64,000 nt of DNA from Formosimonas limnophila (GTDB lineage: Bacteria; Pseudomonadota; Gammaproteobacteria; Burkholderiales; Burkholderiaceae). Of this stretch, positions 26,900 to 37,922 are shown one piece after another. Under the pieces are notes generated by a model. That model saw only the letters and a program-made list of their open reading frames with translations. It searched no databases and was not told where the DNA came from. The number at the start of each line of letters is the position of its first letter. The stretch's first letter is position 1. The position numbers were made by a program, and so were the translations under genes. The stretch lies in contig NZ_BMZG01000006.1 of NCBI RefSeq assembly GCF_014652675.1, positions 1 to 64,000 of the forward strand, written 5' to 3'.

Positions 26900-27829
26900 T
26901 CAACCCATCGGGCCGCTGATTTCCATGGCTTTGTTCATCGGATCGCCTTCTTGCTCCTCGTTCAAACCATCGTTGAGGTTACGACCTGGTTTTTTGAGCG
27001 GGCCGAGTGTGTGAAGAAAACCATCAACATTTGCCGTTCGGTCATACACGTGGAACTCGACAGGACGCTCACGGAATGATTTGAGCACTTGACCCAAACC
27101 ACGCAAACCTTGCTCACGTTCACGGCGCACCTTGCCCAAATCGACTTGTACAGCCATGATTTCGGGCATGACAGAGGCTTGGTGCACGACATAACCCGAG
27201 CAATCCACAACGCAAGATTGACCAACACCGCCATCACCGACGCCATTAACGTCAAAGAAATACACCTGATTTTGTGCTGCCGCCGCGCGACACATGGCCA
27301 ACTCAACTTCTCGGTCTATCGTATCGGTCATGGTCGGGTGAATAATGACCTCTGCACCCATTGCCGCCAAAGTACGCGTCGTTTCAGGAAACCACATGTC
27401 ATAGCAAATAGACAAACCAATTCGTCCAACCTCTGGGATATCAAACACGACAAAGCGATCACCTGCTGAAATACCCTGCTCATATGGATAAAACGGAAAC
27501 ATTTTGCGGTAGCGATCAACCACAATACCATCAGGGCTGATAATCGGGGTGGTATTGTAGATTCGACCATCAAGCTCTTCAAACATTGAACCAGGAATCA
27601 ACCACATGCGGTATTTTGCTGCAATCGCTTGCAAACGCTGCTCAGCTTCACCGGGCATCGGTTGCGCATGAATTGGGGAAGAACCAAACACGCACAATTC
27701 AGAAAACACCATCACGGTGACCCAAGGGAAGCGTTTACGCACATGAGCGACATATCGCTCCATCATATCAATATTGTCTGCAATTGCCGATACAGGCATT
27801 TGCACGCCCGCGATACCTAAAATTGTCAT
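26900..27829 (-). CDS. Carbon-nitrogen hydrolase (nitrilase superfamily)
   Basis: This nitrilase-fold amidohydrolase of 309 residues cleaves non-peptide C-N bonds. The catalytic triad is visible: E44 (FSELCVFG), K109 (DRYRKMFPFYPYEQG) and C142 (LSICYDMWFPET). The pattern is closer to aliphatic amidases and N-carbamoyl-type hydrolases than to true nitrilases. The start at 27829 has AAGGAA upstream; a longer frame from 27886 is rejected. It is first in the minus-strand series nitrilase, decarboxylase, ATP-grasp, C45, but has its own terminator. A role in agmatine/carbamoyl-putrescine-like chemistry is possible but unproven. Confidence 0.9.
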   Translation of the reverse strand: MTILGIAGVQMPVSAIADNIDMMERYVAHVRKRFPWVTVMVFSELCVFGSSPIHAQPMPGEAEQRLQAIAAKYRMWLIPGSMFEELDGRIYNTTPIISPDGIVVDRYRKMFPFYPYEQGISAGDRFVVFDIPEVGRIGLSICYDMWFPETTRTLAAMGAEVIIHPTMTDTIDREVELAMCRAAAAQNQVYFFDVNGVGDGGVGQSCVVDCSGYVVHQASVMPEIMAVQVDLGKVRREREQGLRGLGQVLKSFRERPVEFHVYDRTANVDGFLHTLGPLKKPGRNLNDGLNEEQEGDPMNKAMEISGPMG

Positions 27830-28336
27830 GCTTTTCCTTATTTTTTGAGGCGATGCGTTTTTACTGTGTCTTTGGTAACGCATCACTTCGCTTTAAAACT
27901 ATCCAACCCATCTACTTTGGCACTAATTTTTCAAACAATGATTTCACCTGTAAAAGCCAAAACTACTAAACAATTTTACAAACATTACCTTTCTTGTAGA
28001 ATAATCTTTTGCGTCCTGCGTGTTTCACATGAAACTTATAGCTTACAAAAAAGCTAAACCCTTGATTTTACTGGCTTGGCGAAGCGAAGAGCGCACAGTT
28101 TACCTGCGCACTAGCTATGCGTCAACGGTTTTTCAGGGTGATTATGAGAAAAACTGTGGAATGATGGGCTTTTTGTGATGTGCGCTGCACCATATCAGGG
28201 AGATGTGGCAATTCTTAAATAAACCTGTCCCTTTTATTTTTCGGTAAGTGCCTTTTTGCTGTTTTTTTGACGTCCTGCGTTTTCTTAAGGAATTGGCCAA
28301 CTGACCAAAACTTTCAGAAGGCCCAACAAACCATGC
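27830..28336. other. 507-nt intergenic region with degenerate parS-like site
   Basis: No credible gene. It contains GATGCGTT/AACGCATC (27852-27884) just upstream of the nitrilase, a 16-mer at 28021-28036 differing from parS at two positions, and a 10-bp direct repeat CGTCCTGCGT (28012-28021 and 28271-28280). The nitrilase promoter should lie here; no clear -35/-10 is seen. Confidence 0.5.
28021..28036. other. Degenerate parS-like site
   Basis: TGTTTCACATGAAACT matches the parS consensus TGTTTCACGTGAAACA at 14 of 16 positions. One mismatch breaks the central CG. It may bind ParB weakly or be a decayed site. Confidence 0.4.
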
Positions 28337-28576
28337 TTAAAGCTCTGGTGGATTCATTTTCTTGTCATGACGCCATTGAGAAACGCGCCAATCAAATTGA
28401 GTAATAACCGCTGCCAAAAAAGCGTACAGCGCCAATAGTTTGGGGGACAGGCCACTGCCAGAGACCAGCTGAATAGTACCTGTGAACACCACCACTAAAA
28501 GCATTGTGGTCAAAATATACCGCCATTGACCTTGCTTTTGTAATTTTTGAAAACGAGAGACTTGAGGAGAAGGCAT
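28337..28576 (-). CDS. Small two-helix membrane protein of unknown function
   Basis: This 79-residue protein has a basic N-terminus, two hydrophobic segments (WRYILTTMLLVVVFTGTIQL and LLALYAFLAAVITQF) and a charged tail. ATG at 28576 is preferred over a longer frame to 28654 because AGGA precedes it and the extension overlaps the gyrB terminator. I do not recognise the family. It is downstream of gyrB beyond a terminator. Confidence 0.6.
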   Translation of the reverse strand: MPSPQVSRFQKLQKQGQWRYILTTMLLVVVFTGTIQLVSGSGLSPKLLALYAFLAAVITQFDWRVSQWRHDKKMNPPEL

Positions 28577-28595
28577 GGAAATCCTATGGCTATTT

Positions 28596-28622
28596 AAAAA
28601 CCAAGCATTTGCTTGGTTTTTG
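28596..28622 (-). terminator. Terminator of gyrB
   Basis: A 10-bp stem AAAACCAAGC / GCTTGGTTTT with a 4-nt loop is followed on the minus strand by TTTTTAAATA. It starts about 30 nt after the gyrB stop. Confidence 0.85.
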
Positions 28623-28650
28623 GTTGAATAATCGATGGATGACACTTGAA

Positions 28651-31143
<2,493 letters not shown>

Positions 31144-31168
31144 TTATTCTAAAAAACAAAATTGCTTT

Positions 31169-32281
31169 TTAGATGCGCATCGGCATAACGACGTATTTAA
31201 ATTGCGCATCGTCCTTGACTGTGATGAGCACACTTTGTGTTGCAGTGTCACCGAGGTTAATGAGAATGTCCTCGGTTTTTTGATTAGACAGCACATCGAG
31301 CAAATAAGTGACATTAAAACCGATGTCCAGCGGTTCTCCACTGTACTCGATGTCGAGCTCTTCAAGTGCGTTTTCTTGATCGGTATTGGTTGAGCTTATT
31401 TTCAGGCTGTTTGATTCAAACAGCCAGCGCACACCTTTGAATTTTTCGTTGCTCAAAATCGCCACACGTTGTAAAGCCTGCTGGAGCAACTGGCGATTTA
31501 TTGAGACTTGTTTGGTGTAGTCCACTGGAATGACTTTTTGGTAATCAGGAAATTTGCCTTCCACCAGTTTAGACGTCAGTTCAATTTGATTAAACGTGAA
31601 ACGAATTTGGTTGTTTGACACATCAATTACAACCGATTCATCATTGTCTTGCAACAAGCGTTGTAATTCAAGAACCGTTTTGCGTGGCAAAATCAATTCT
31701 TTTTTGCCATCAATTCCTGTTTCGTTTTCCATACCTGTGAAAGCCAAACGATGACCGTCTGTGGCAACCACGGACAATTGCTTATCGTCCAAAATCATCA
31801 GCAAGCCATTGAGGTAATAACGGATGTCTTGCACTGCCATAGCGTAGTGGATTTTATTGAGCAAATCTTTGAGTTGTTTTTGTTTTAGCGTGATCGAATG
31901 TGTAAAGTCGCTTGATTTGGCCATTTCTGGGAAATCATTGGCAGGCAATGTTTGCAAATTAAATTTACTTTTGCCCGAATTAATTGCGACCTTGTTGTCT
32001 TTTAGTGTGAGACCAACATCCTTGTCATCAGACAATGCTTTGAGAATATCAAGTAATTTTTTGGCATTAACAGTGGTATCAATCGAACCCTCACCTTGCT
32101 CTAACGTGATTTGGGTTTTGATCTGAATTTCAATGTCTGTGCTGGTAAACGTAATGTTTTTCTGATCTTTTTTGATGAGGACATTGGCCAGTACAGGTAA
32201 AGTGTGACGTCGTTCAACGATACCGCTGACGATAGACAGAGGATTGAGGAGTTGGTCTTTGCTGCATTTTAAGAGTTCCAT
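31169..32281 (-). CDS. dnaN: DNA polymerase III beta subunit (sliding clamp)
   Basis: DnaN is the homodimeric ring clamp that tethers polymerase III to DNA. The 370-residue protein has the three-domain clamp organisation and the typical start MELLKCSKDQLLNPLSIVSG. The conserved C-terminal KYVVMPMRI binds clamp partners in the family. The gap of 249 nt to dnaA contains DnaA boxes, so the dnaN promoter and possibly the origin lie there. Confidence 0.99.
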   Translation of the reverse strand: MELLKCSKDQLLNPLSIVSGIVERRHTLPVLANVLIKKDQKNITFTSTDIEIQIKTQITLEQGEGSIDTTVNAKKLLDILKALSDDKDVGLTLKDNKVAINSGKSKFNLQTLPANDFPEMAKSSDFTHSITLKQKQLKDLLNKIHYAMAVQDIRYYLNGLLMILDDKQLSVVATDGHRLAFTGMENETGIDGKKELILPRKTVLELQRLLQDNDESVVIDVSNNQIRFTFNQIELTSKLVEGKFPDYQKVIPVDYTKQVSINRQLLQQALQRVAILSNEKFKGVRWLFESNSLKISSTNTDQENALEELDIEYSGEPLDIGFNVTYLLDVLSNQKTEDILINLGDTATQSVLITVKDDAQFKYVVMPMRI

Positions 32282-32530
32282 AATATATTAATCCTTTTTA
32301 TACCTTACTTTTGTTTACTTGAGCCAATTTTGTGGATAAGTCTAATTTTTGAATCAAAACAGCATTTTACCGCAGATTTACCTTGTGGATGGATTGTTTG
32401 ATTTTTATCGATGGTGCTAATCATTGATGACTTGTTCTTTGTTATTCACAGTGAAGTGAGGAGGTTTGCTATGATTTATCCACAGATTAATGTTGGTTAT
32501 CCACAACTCTTTTGGTGTTTTTGGCACTTT
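32282..32530. other. dnaA-dnaN spacer: DnaA-box cluster, candidate origin region
   Basis: Three perfect DnaA boxes are visible: TTATCCACA at 32476-32484 and 32497-32505 on the plus strand, and its complement at 32331-32339. One near match, TTATTCACA, lies at 32442-32450. The region is AT-rich, especially next to dnaN (32281-32310), where an unwinding element would fit. The origin could be here or in the dnaA-rpmH spacer. Confidence 0.6.
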
Positions 32531-33949
32531 TTACCCCTTGATGAGTTGTTCGAGCAATCTGATTTCATGATGCAATTGTGAATCACTTCGTTCTGTCTCG
32601 CTGATTTTACGGATAGCATGTAGTACGGTTGTGTGATCTCGACCACCAAAACGCTCGCCAATCTCAGGTAAGCTCTTTTGAGTCAACTCCTTGGCCAGAT
32701 ACATGGCAATTTGGCGAGGATAAGCGATGCTTTTGGGTCTGGCTTTTGAATACATATCAGCCACTTTGATTTTATAAAAATCGGCAACCACTTTTTGAAT
32801 CATCTCGATGCTGATGTGTTCTTGGTTGTTGTTCAGTAGGTCTTTTAACGCTGTTTTGGTGTTGTCTATCGTGATTTTTTCTTTGTGAAATCGTGAGTAA
32901 GCAATTACTTTACGTAAAGCGCCTTCCAATTCCCTAACGTTTGCACGCAGTAATTTGGCAATAAAAAAAGCGACGTCTTCAGGCAACGGGATGTTTTCGA
33001 GTTCTGCTTTTTTAAGCAAAATCGCCACTCGCATTTCCAACTCAGGTGGTTCTATTTCAATGGAAATACCAGACTCAAACCGAGAACGCAGGCGTTCTTG
33101 TATGCCTTCTAATGCTTTCGGGTAGCGATCTGAGGTGATGATGATTTGCTTGTTGTCTCGAATCAATGTCTCGAACAACTCAAAAAAGGCAAACTGTGTG
33201 CCCTCTTTTTTACCATCGCCAAAAAACTGGATGTCGTCAATCAACAGCATATCGAGATCTTGATAATACTGTTTGAACTCTTCAAATCGGTTGTTTTGGT
33301 AAGCCTTGACGATTTCGCTCACATAAGTGTTGGCAAATAGGTATCGAACGTTTTTATCTGGGTTGTGTTCTAAAAAGGCATTGCCAATCGCGTGCATTAA
33401 ATGGGTTTTACCGACGCCTACGCTGCCATAGATGAAAAAAGGATTGTATTTTTTACCAGGTTGTTCCACAACTTCCATTGCCACCATTTTGGGCAATTGG
33501 TTCGCTTTACCAGACACCAAGTTTGAAAAACTCAAACTACTATCAAGGTGTGAGAGGTGTTTGTTGGCTTTGAGACTTGATGGTGCTGATTTTGTTACTG
33601 GTTCTGTACGGGTATTGTCTGGTGTATCAACCAAACGTTCTGCACTTTGCCCCAAGTTGATGCTTTGGGGCATTGTTGGTTTGCTCATCATTGGTCGAGC
33701 TGCTTTGGCCTTGACGGTAAATATCACTTGTACTGGCTTTCCCCAATATTCTTGAGCCATTGTTTGAAAACGTTCACCAAACTGTTTGGCCACGGCATCT
33801 GCTTTGATGCGTGAAGGCGCGAGTATGCGTAACGAAGCCGCTGCTTCGTCAAAATGTTCAGCCGACAATGGGGCGATCCACGCTTTGAATTGCTGCGGGG
33901 TGAGCTCTTTTTTCAGCTGTGATAAACAGGCTTGCCAGAACAACAACAT
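32531..33949 (-). CDS. dnaA: Chromosomal replication initiator protein DnaA
   Basis: DnaA is an AAA+ ATPase that binds DnaA boxes and opens the origin. The 472-residue protein has domain I (FWQACLSQLKKELTPQQF), a variable linker, the AAA+ domain with Walker A GSVGVGKTHLMHAIG and Walker B LLIDDIQFF, and the C-terminal DNA-binding signature GGRDHTTVLHAIRKI. The start at 33949 is chosen because it begins at domain I with AGG upstream; the longer frame to 34042 covers the leader hairpin and is rejected. Confidence 0.98.
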   Translation of the reverse strand: MLLFWQACLSQLKKELTPQQFKAWIAPLSAEHFDEAAASLRILAPSRIKADAVAKQFGERFQTMAQEYWGKPVQVIFTVKAKAARPMMSKPTMPQSINLGQSAERLVDTPDNTRTEPVTKSAPSSLKANKHLSHLDSSLSFSNLVSGKANQLPKMVAMEVVEQPGKKYNPFFIYGSVGVGKTHLMHAIGNAFLEHNPDKNVRYLFANTYVSEIVKAYQNNRFEEFKQYYQDLDMLLIDDIQFFGDGKKEGTQFAFFELFETLIRDNKQIIITSDRYPKALEGIQERLRSRFESGISIEIEPPELEMRVAILLKKAELENIPLPEDVAFFIAKLLRANVRELEGALRKVIAYSRFHKEKITIDNTKTALKDLLNNNQEHISIEMIQKVVADFYKIKVADMYSKARPKSIAYPRQIAMYLAKELTQKSLPEIGERFGGRDHTTVLHAIRKISETERSDSQLHHEIRLLEQLIKG

Positions 33950-33977
33950 GCGAAATGAACCTGATAGAGAAAAATGA

Positions 33978-33999
33978 CCCCACGAGACACGCCGTGGGG
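33978..33999 (-). promoter_or_regulatory. Terminator-like hairpin in the dnaA leader
   Basis: Arms CCCCACG and CGTGGGG (7 bp, 8-nt loop) are followed on the minus strand by TCATTTTTCTC, 28 nt before the dnaA start codon. It lies within the probable dnaA leader and could attenuate dnaA transcription. No gene upstream on that strand needs a terminator, because rpmH is divergent. Confidence 0.55.
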
Positions 34000-34053
34000 A
34001 AAGTTTTGTGAAGGGAAGCCATTTTACACTTTTTTGCGACACTTATCGGAAAG

Positions 34054-34160
34054 TTATCCACAGTTTTTTGGCTAATTTTGCAGTGATTTGCCGTAAATCC
34101 TTGCTTTTATTTGTAAAATCGGTTCTAATAATCGACTCTTTAGGTGGCTTTTTATCCACA
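34054..34160. other. DnaA boxes in the dnaA-rpmH spacer
   Basis: Two perfect TTATCCACA boxes are present at 34054-34062 and 34152-34160 on the plus strand. They fit dnaA autoregulation or an origin between dnaA and rpmH, a common place for oriC. The rpmH and dnaA promoters must also lie in this 287-nt spacer. Confidence 0.6.
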
Positions 34161-34236
34161 CCGCGCACATAAGCGCCGTCATTATAAAAATAGCCAGTTT
34201 TTCCAACCGAATTCACATAGTCTTAGGTAGAACGCA

Positions 34237-34371
34237 ATGAAACGTACTTTCCAACCTTCAGTAGTCCGTCGCAAACGCACCCACGGTTTCCGTGCGCGTA
34301 TGAAAACCCGTGGTGGTCGTGCGGTTTTGAATGCACGCCGTGCTAAGGGTCGTGCTCGCTTGGCAGTTTAA
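34237..34371 (+). CDS. rpmH: 50S ribosomal protein L34
   Basis: This 44-residue, highly basic protein of the large ribosomal subunit starts [20 protein letters not shown], the family hallmark, and ends in RARLAV. It is the first gene of the plus-strand rpmH-rnpA-yidD-yidC block, divergent from dnaA. Confidence 0.99.
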   Translation: MKRTFQPSVVRRKRTHGFRARMKTRGGRAVLNARRAKGRARLAV

Positions 34372-34380
34372 TCGCCAACT

Positions 34381-34803
34381 ATGACACGTCAGGCAAGCCT
34401 TGGGCTGCCACCCTGTCGAAGAATACTCAAAGCGGATGCGTATGCATCCGCTTTGTGCATGCGTATTTGTGCACAAACGGCTGATTTTGCATTGCATTTT
34501 TGTGCGACATCGCCGCGCTTTCCTGCGCCGCTGACTCAACCTTGGGCTCAGCTTGGATTGGTGATACCCAAAAAACTGGCCAAGCGTGCTGTGACACGAA
34601 ACACACTCAAGCGATTGTCGCGCGAGCATTTTCGCTTACGGGCCGATGGTCTCGCAGATGGTTTGTGGGTGGTGCGTCTGCGCAGTAAAGTTTCACAAAA
34701 ACCACTATCTTCCAACCAAAAACGATTGTGGGCAGAGGAGCTTTGTACTTTGTTTGACGCAGGGCAGCAGTTCGTTTTAGAACGACAGGCGGCGCGTTCA
34801 TGA
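34381..34803 (+). CDS. rnpA: Ribonuclease P protein component
   Basis: RnpA is the basic protein subunit of RNase P, which trims tRNA 5' ends. The 140-residue protein has the conserved RNR-like region AKRAVTRNTLKRLSREHFR and an N-terminal extension typical of betaproteobacteria. It begins 9 nt after rpmH and its stop overlaps the yidD start as ATGA. Confidence 0.96.
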   Translation: MTRQASLGLPPCRRILKADAYASALCMRICAQTADFALHFCATSPRFPAPLTQPWAQLGLVIPKKLAKRAVTRNTLKRLSREHFRLRADGLADGLWVVRLRSKVSQKPLSSNQKRLWAEELCTLFDAGQQFVLERQAARS

Positions 34804-35054
34804 AACGATTGTTTATTTTATTGGTTCGAGGCTATCAGCTGATGATTAGCCCATTCACGGCCAATCATTGTCGTTTTCATCCGACTTGCTCTCGTTATGC
34901 CATTATTGCTATTGAGCGTCATGGTGCACTAATGGGTTCGTGGTTGGCCATTAAAAGGATTGGGCGGTGCCGTCCTGGCTGTGAGCCGGGTCTTGATCCT
35001 GTACCAACAGTCGCTGAGCTGGAAGCGGTGCGCCGATCCCGAAAAAAATCTTAA
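34800..35054 (+). CDS. yidD: Membrane protein insertion efficiency factor YidD
   Basis: This small (84-residue) membrane-associated protein aids YidC-dependent insertion in E. coli. It has the family motif CRFHPTCSRYAIIAIERHG with conserved cysteines, then GRCRPGCEPGLDPVP. It is placed between rnpA and yidC as usual. A hairpin (CCACAGC/GCTGTGG, 35071-35095) lies in the following spacer. Confidence 0.96.
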   Translation: MKRLFILLVRGYQLMISPFTANHCRFHPTCSRYAIIAIERHGALMGSWLAIKRIGRCRPGCEPGLDPVPTVAELEAVRRSRKKS

Positions 35055-35173
35055 AAAAGCACAGGTTAAACCACAGCCAAAAGCAAATGCTGTGGCATCA
35101 ATCCTTGTTATAATCGCCTGTTTTTTTGAACCTGCCAAATTTTTGGTTATCTTTTTTGCAAGAGACTTTTTGA

Positions 35174-36829
35174 ATGAAAAATTTTTCATCACGCACTATT
35201 CTTTGGTTGATTTTTTCAGCATCTTTGCTGATTTTATGGACGCAATGGCAGGCAGCGCACATGCCTGCGCCTACAGCAACTGTACAAAAAGCAAGCACAA
35301 CAGTTGGTGCCGCCACAACCAATCCGACAACTGGTGTTGTGACCACACCTGATGCGAGTGTCAAACCAAAGGGGCAAGCGGTTGTTTTGGCCAATGATAA
35401 ATTGCGTTTGAAAATCAATACCGAAGGTGGTGTGATTGAGTATGCGGAGTTGCTTGAACACCGTGATTCAAAAGTCAAAGACAAAAATCAAGATTTGTTT
35501 ACGACTGAGGGTAATAGAATTTATCTTTCTCGCTCAGGTTTGGCAGGTACTTTAGGTTTAAATCACAAAACACCCTTCACAGCCAGTACCCCTGAAGCGG
35601 TTCTTAAAGATGGGGAAAACGAAACCAGTGTGACTCTGACGGCAACAGAAAATGGTGTGACGCTCAAAAAAACCTATACGCTCAAACGTGGCAGCTACTC
35701 ACTTGGCGTGAATCACGAGGTTGATAACGCTAGTGCGATGCCGATTGATGCGCAAGTTTATTTGGATTTATCTCGTGACGATGTGCAGGAGGATGGTTCC
35801 TTCTTTTACAGCACTTATACTGGTCCTGTGTTGTATAACCAAGAGGATAAGTTTAAGAAAGTTTCTTTCACAGACATTGCTGATGGAAAAGCAAAGTTTG
35901 AATCATCGGCCAATAACGGCTGGATTGGCATGCTACAACACTACTTTGTTGCCGCATGGGTGTTGCCCAATAACGAAGAGCGTACTCGTGAATTTAAAAC
36001 TGTTGTGAATAAGGACAATCAACCAAACGTTTACAGCATCCGCCAAACAGTACCATTGGGTGTCGTGGCTCCCGCTGCGAAGGCAAATCTGAATACCACA
36101 CTATACGTTGGTCCCCAAGATCAGCAAGTGTTGTCAGAAATAGCAACAGGTCTTGATTTATCGGTGGATTATGGTTGGGCAACTATTATTGCCAAGCCGA
36201 TTCATTGGTTGATGGGCTTTTTGCACAACTTCATTCCAAATTGGGGTTGGACGATTGTGGCGTTGACGATTTTGGTGAAATTGGTATTGTTCCCGCTCAC
36301 TGCGGCAAGCTATAAATCCATGGCGAAAATGAAACTGCTCGCACCGCGTCTCAAACAGCTTCAAGAGCAGTACGGTGATGATCGCATGAAAATGAATCAA
36401 GCCATGATGGCACTCTACAAAGAAGAAAAAGTCAATCCAGCGGGTGGCTGTCTGCCGATGCTCGCGCAAATGCCGATCTTCTTGGCTTTGTACTATGTGC
36501 TGCAAGCGGCCGTTGAAATGCGTGGCGCGCCCTGGTTGTGGATTAAGGATTTGTCACTGGCTGACCCGTTTTATGTATTGCCTGCATTGATGGTTATTAC
36601 GATGTTGATTCAAACCAAGCTCAATCCAAAGCCAGCCGATCCGATGCAAGCGAAAATGATGATGTGGATGCCGTTGATTTTTGGTGTGACGTTCTTTTGG
36701 TTCCCTGCGGGTTTGGTGTTGTATTGGGTGGTGAGCAATATCTTCTCAATTGGTCAGCAGTGGTACATGAATAATAAATTTGGCATCAAAGAATCATTGA
36801 TTCCGCTCAAGGATGAATCAGCCAAATAA
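35174..36829 (+). CDS. yidC: Membrane protein insertase YidC
   Basis: YidC inserts inner-membrane proteins alone or with Sec. The 551 residues include the N-terminal anchor (ILWLIFSASLLILWTQW), a large periplasmic beta-domain (about 70-330), and the conserved five-helix core with the positively charged groove region (KAKMKLLAPRLKQLQEQY-like segment and GGCLPMLAQMPIFLALYYV). It is followed by a strong terminator. mnmE, which usually follows in relatives, is not present. Confidence 0.98.
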   Translation: MKNFSSRTILWLIFSASLLILWTQWQAAHMPAPTATVQKASTTVGAATTNPTTGVVTTPDASVKPKGQAVVLANDKLRLKINTEGGVIEYAELLEHRDSKVKDKNQDLFTTEGNRIYLSRSGLAGTLGLNHKTPFTASTPEAVLKDGENETSVTLTATENGVTLKKTYTLKRGSYSLGVNHEVDNASAMPIDAQVYLDLSRDDVQEDGSFFYSTYTGPVLYNQEDKFKKVSFTDIADGKAKFESSANNGWIGMLQHYFVAAWVLPNNEERTREFKTVVNKDNQPNVYSIRQTVPLGVVAPAAKANLNTTLYVGPQDQQVLSEIATGLDLSVDYGWATIIAKPIHWLMGFLHNFIPNWGWTIVALTILVKLVLFPLTAASYKSMAKMKLLAPRLKQLQEQYGDDRMKMNQAMMALYKEEKVNPAGGCLPMLAQMPIFLALYYVLQAAVEMRGAPWLWIKDLSLADPFYVLPALMVITMLIQTKLNPKPADPMQAKMMMWMPLIFGVTFFWFPAGLVLYWVVSNIFSIGQQWYMNNKFGIKESLIPLKDESAK

Positions 36830-36849
36830 ACAACGTTTCATCTGACACG

Positions 36850-36878
36850 AAAAAGCGAGTCGTAAGACTCGCTTTTTT
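36850..36878 (+). terminator. Terminator of the rpmH-yidC operon
   Basis: The stem AAAAGCGAGTC / GACTCGCTTTT with a 4-nt loop is followed by further T, 21 nt after the yidC stop. Confidence 0.9.
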
Positions 36879-36977
36879 GTATTTAAATTCAAAATAAGCA
36901 CCCTTCTCATTGATATTGGCTTTTATCCTTGATGTTTCAGAGCTGGCTTTTCGGGGTTGCTGAGACCATTTTTTAGG

Positions 36978-37613
36978 TTAGTTGGTTTCGGGTTCGGTGG
37001 TGCTTGACTCGCTTAACATCTCTGCTGCTTTTCTTTCCTGCACATGCTTTTGCCACTCTTTGAGCATGGCGCAAAAAATATGTCCCTGCTCTAAGGCATC
37101 ATCAAGGGCAATGTGGGTGTGTGGTAAATTTTCGGGCAGCCACTCTTTCGGCAAACGTGGTTTAATCGCCTGTTTATAGGGAAAATCAGTTAACATCATC
37201 GCCATGGTTTTCATGTCCAACGCAGACCACGAAAACGGAGAGTCGCCTGTGAATTTCACCAAATACCAAAAAACGAACGTGAAATCAAAACCTGCAGGGT
37301 AGCCGACAAACACAGGATTGGTTAACTTGCCACAGGTTATGCGAATCCATTTGACGAAGTCTTTCATCGCCATATCTGGTGCGACTAAATCCGACCGACA
37401 CGTTGCCCAAGCATCGGGCTCGCTGGCCCAAAACTTCATGGTGTGTGGATGGCCACTCGCGCCATCGAGTGTTTCAAGATTCACACTGAATGTATCAAGC
37501 AACTCACCAGAATCAGAATACGCCACACTGGCAAAAGACAGCATCGAATGCGGCCCAGGAATCGGGCCGTCGGTTTCGATGTCGGTGACGAAGTAGGTTT
37601 CGGGCTTAGGCAC
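36978..37613 (-). CDS. 3'-5' exonuclease (DnaQ-like, DEDDh)
   Basis: This 211-residue exonuclease-fold protein has Exo I motif FVTDIETDGPIPG (metal-binding D and E) and the HIALDDALEQ motif with His and Asp for DEDDh catalysis. The substrate could be RNA or DNA ends; the partner is unknown. The start is GTG at 37613 with a weak Shine-Dalgarno. It stands between yidC and an accessory pair, outside the usual origin-region order, so it may be an acquired gene. Confidence 0.8.
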   Translation of the reverse strand: MPKPETYFVTDIETDGPIPGPHSMLSFASVAYSDSGELLDTFSVNLETLDGASGHPHTMKFWASEPDAWATCRSDLVAPDMAMKDFVKWIRITCGKLTNPVFVGYPAGFDFTFVFWYLVKFTGDSPFSWSALDMKTMAMMLTDFPYKQAIKPRLPKEWLPENLPHTHIALDDALEQGHIFCAMLKEWQKHVQERKAAEMLSESSTTEPETN

Positions 37614-37922
37614 GTCTTTGTGGTTTATCTAACATTTTTACACATATAGACTTACAATGCTGGCGTATACTCTGATGTCGTAAAACATTTTCATATCTTC
37701 AACCTTGGTGTTCGCTGTGAGTGCTAAACCGTGGCTGTTACTTTTAGTTTAAATGATAAATTAAATTATGGAATGCGCTTTTCTGTTTGAAAAAGCCAAT
37801 TAAGTGTAGTAGCACATGTTTATTTTCAACAACCAAGAAAAAAGTTGCCACGAAGCGAGCACACTTTAGACAAGGAGAGTCGTTGCGTTTCGTACTTTAA
37901 TTCACGCGATTATTAGTCGTGC
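37614..37922. other. Intergenic region
   Basis: A 309-nt spacer between two minus-strand genes. No gene or clear terminator is seen; short AT-rich stretches could hold the exonuclease promoter. Confidence 0.4.

Noticed and set aside
27841-28300. tRNA gene in the long spacer
   Set aside because: No T-arm GGTTCGA-type motif or acceptor stem could be folded by eye.
33950-34042. Longer dnaA start at 34042
   Set aside because: The extension covers the leader hairpin, lacks DnaA domain I character, and is not a family start.
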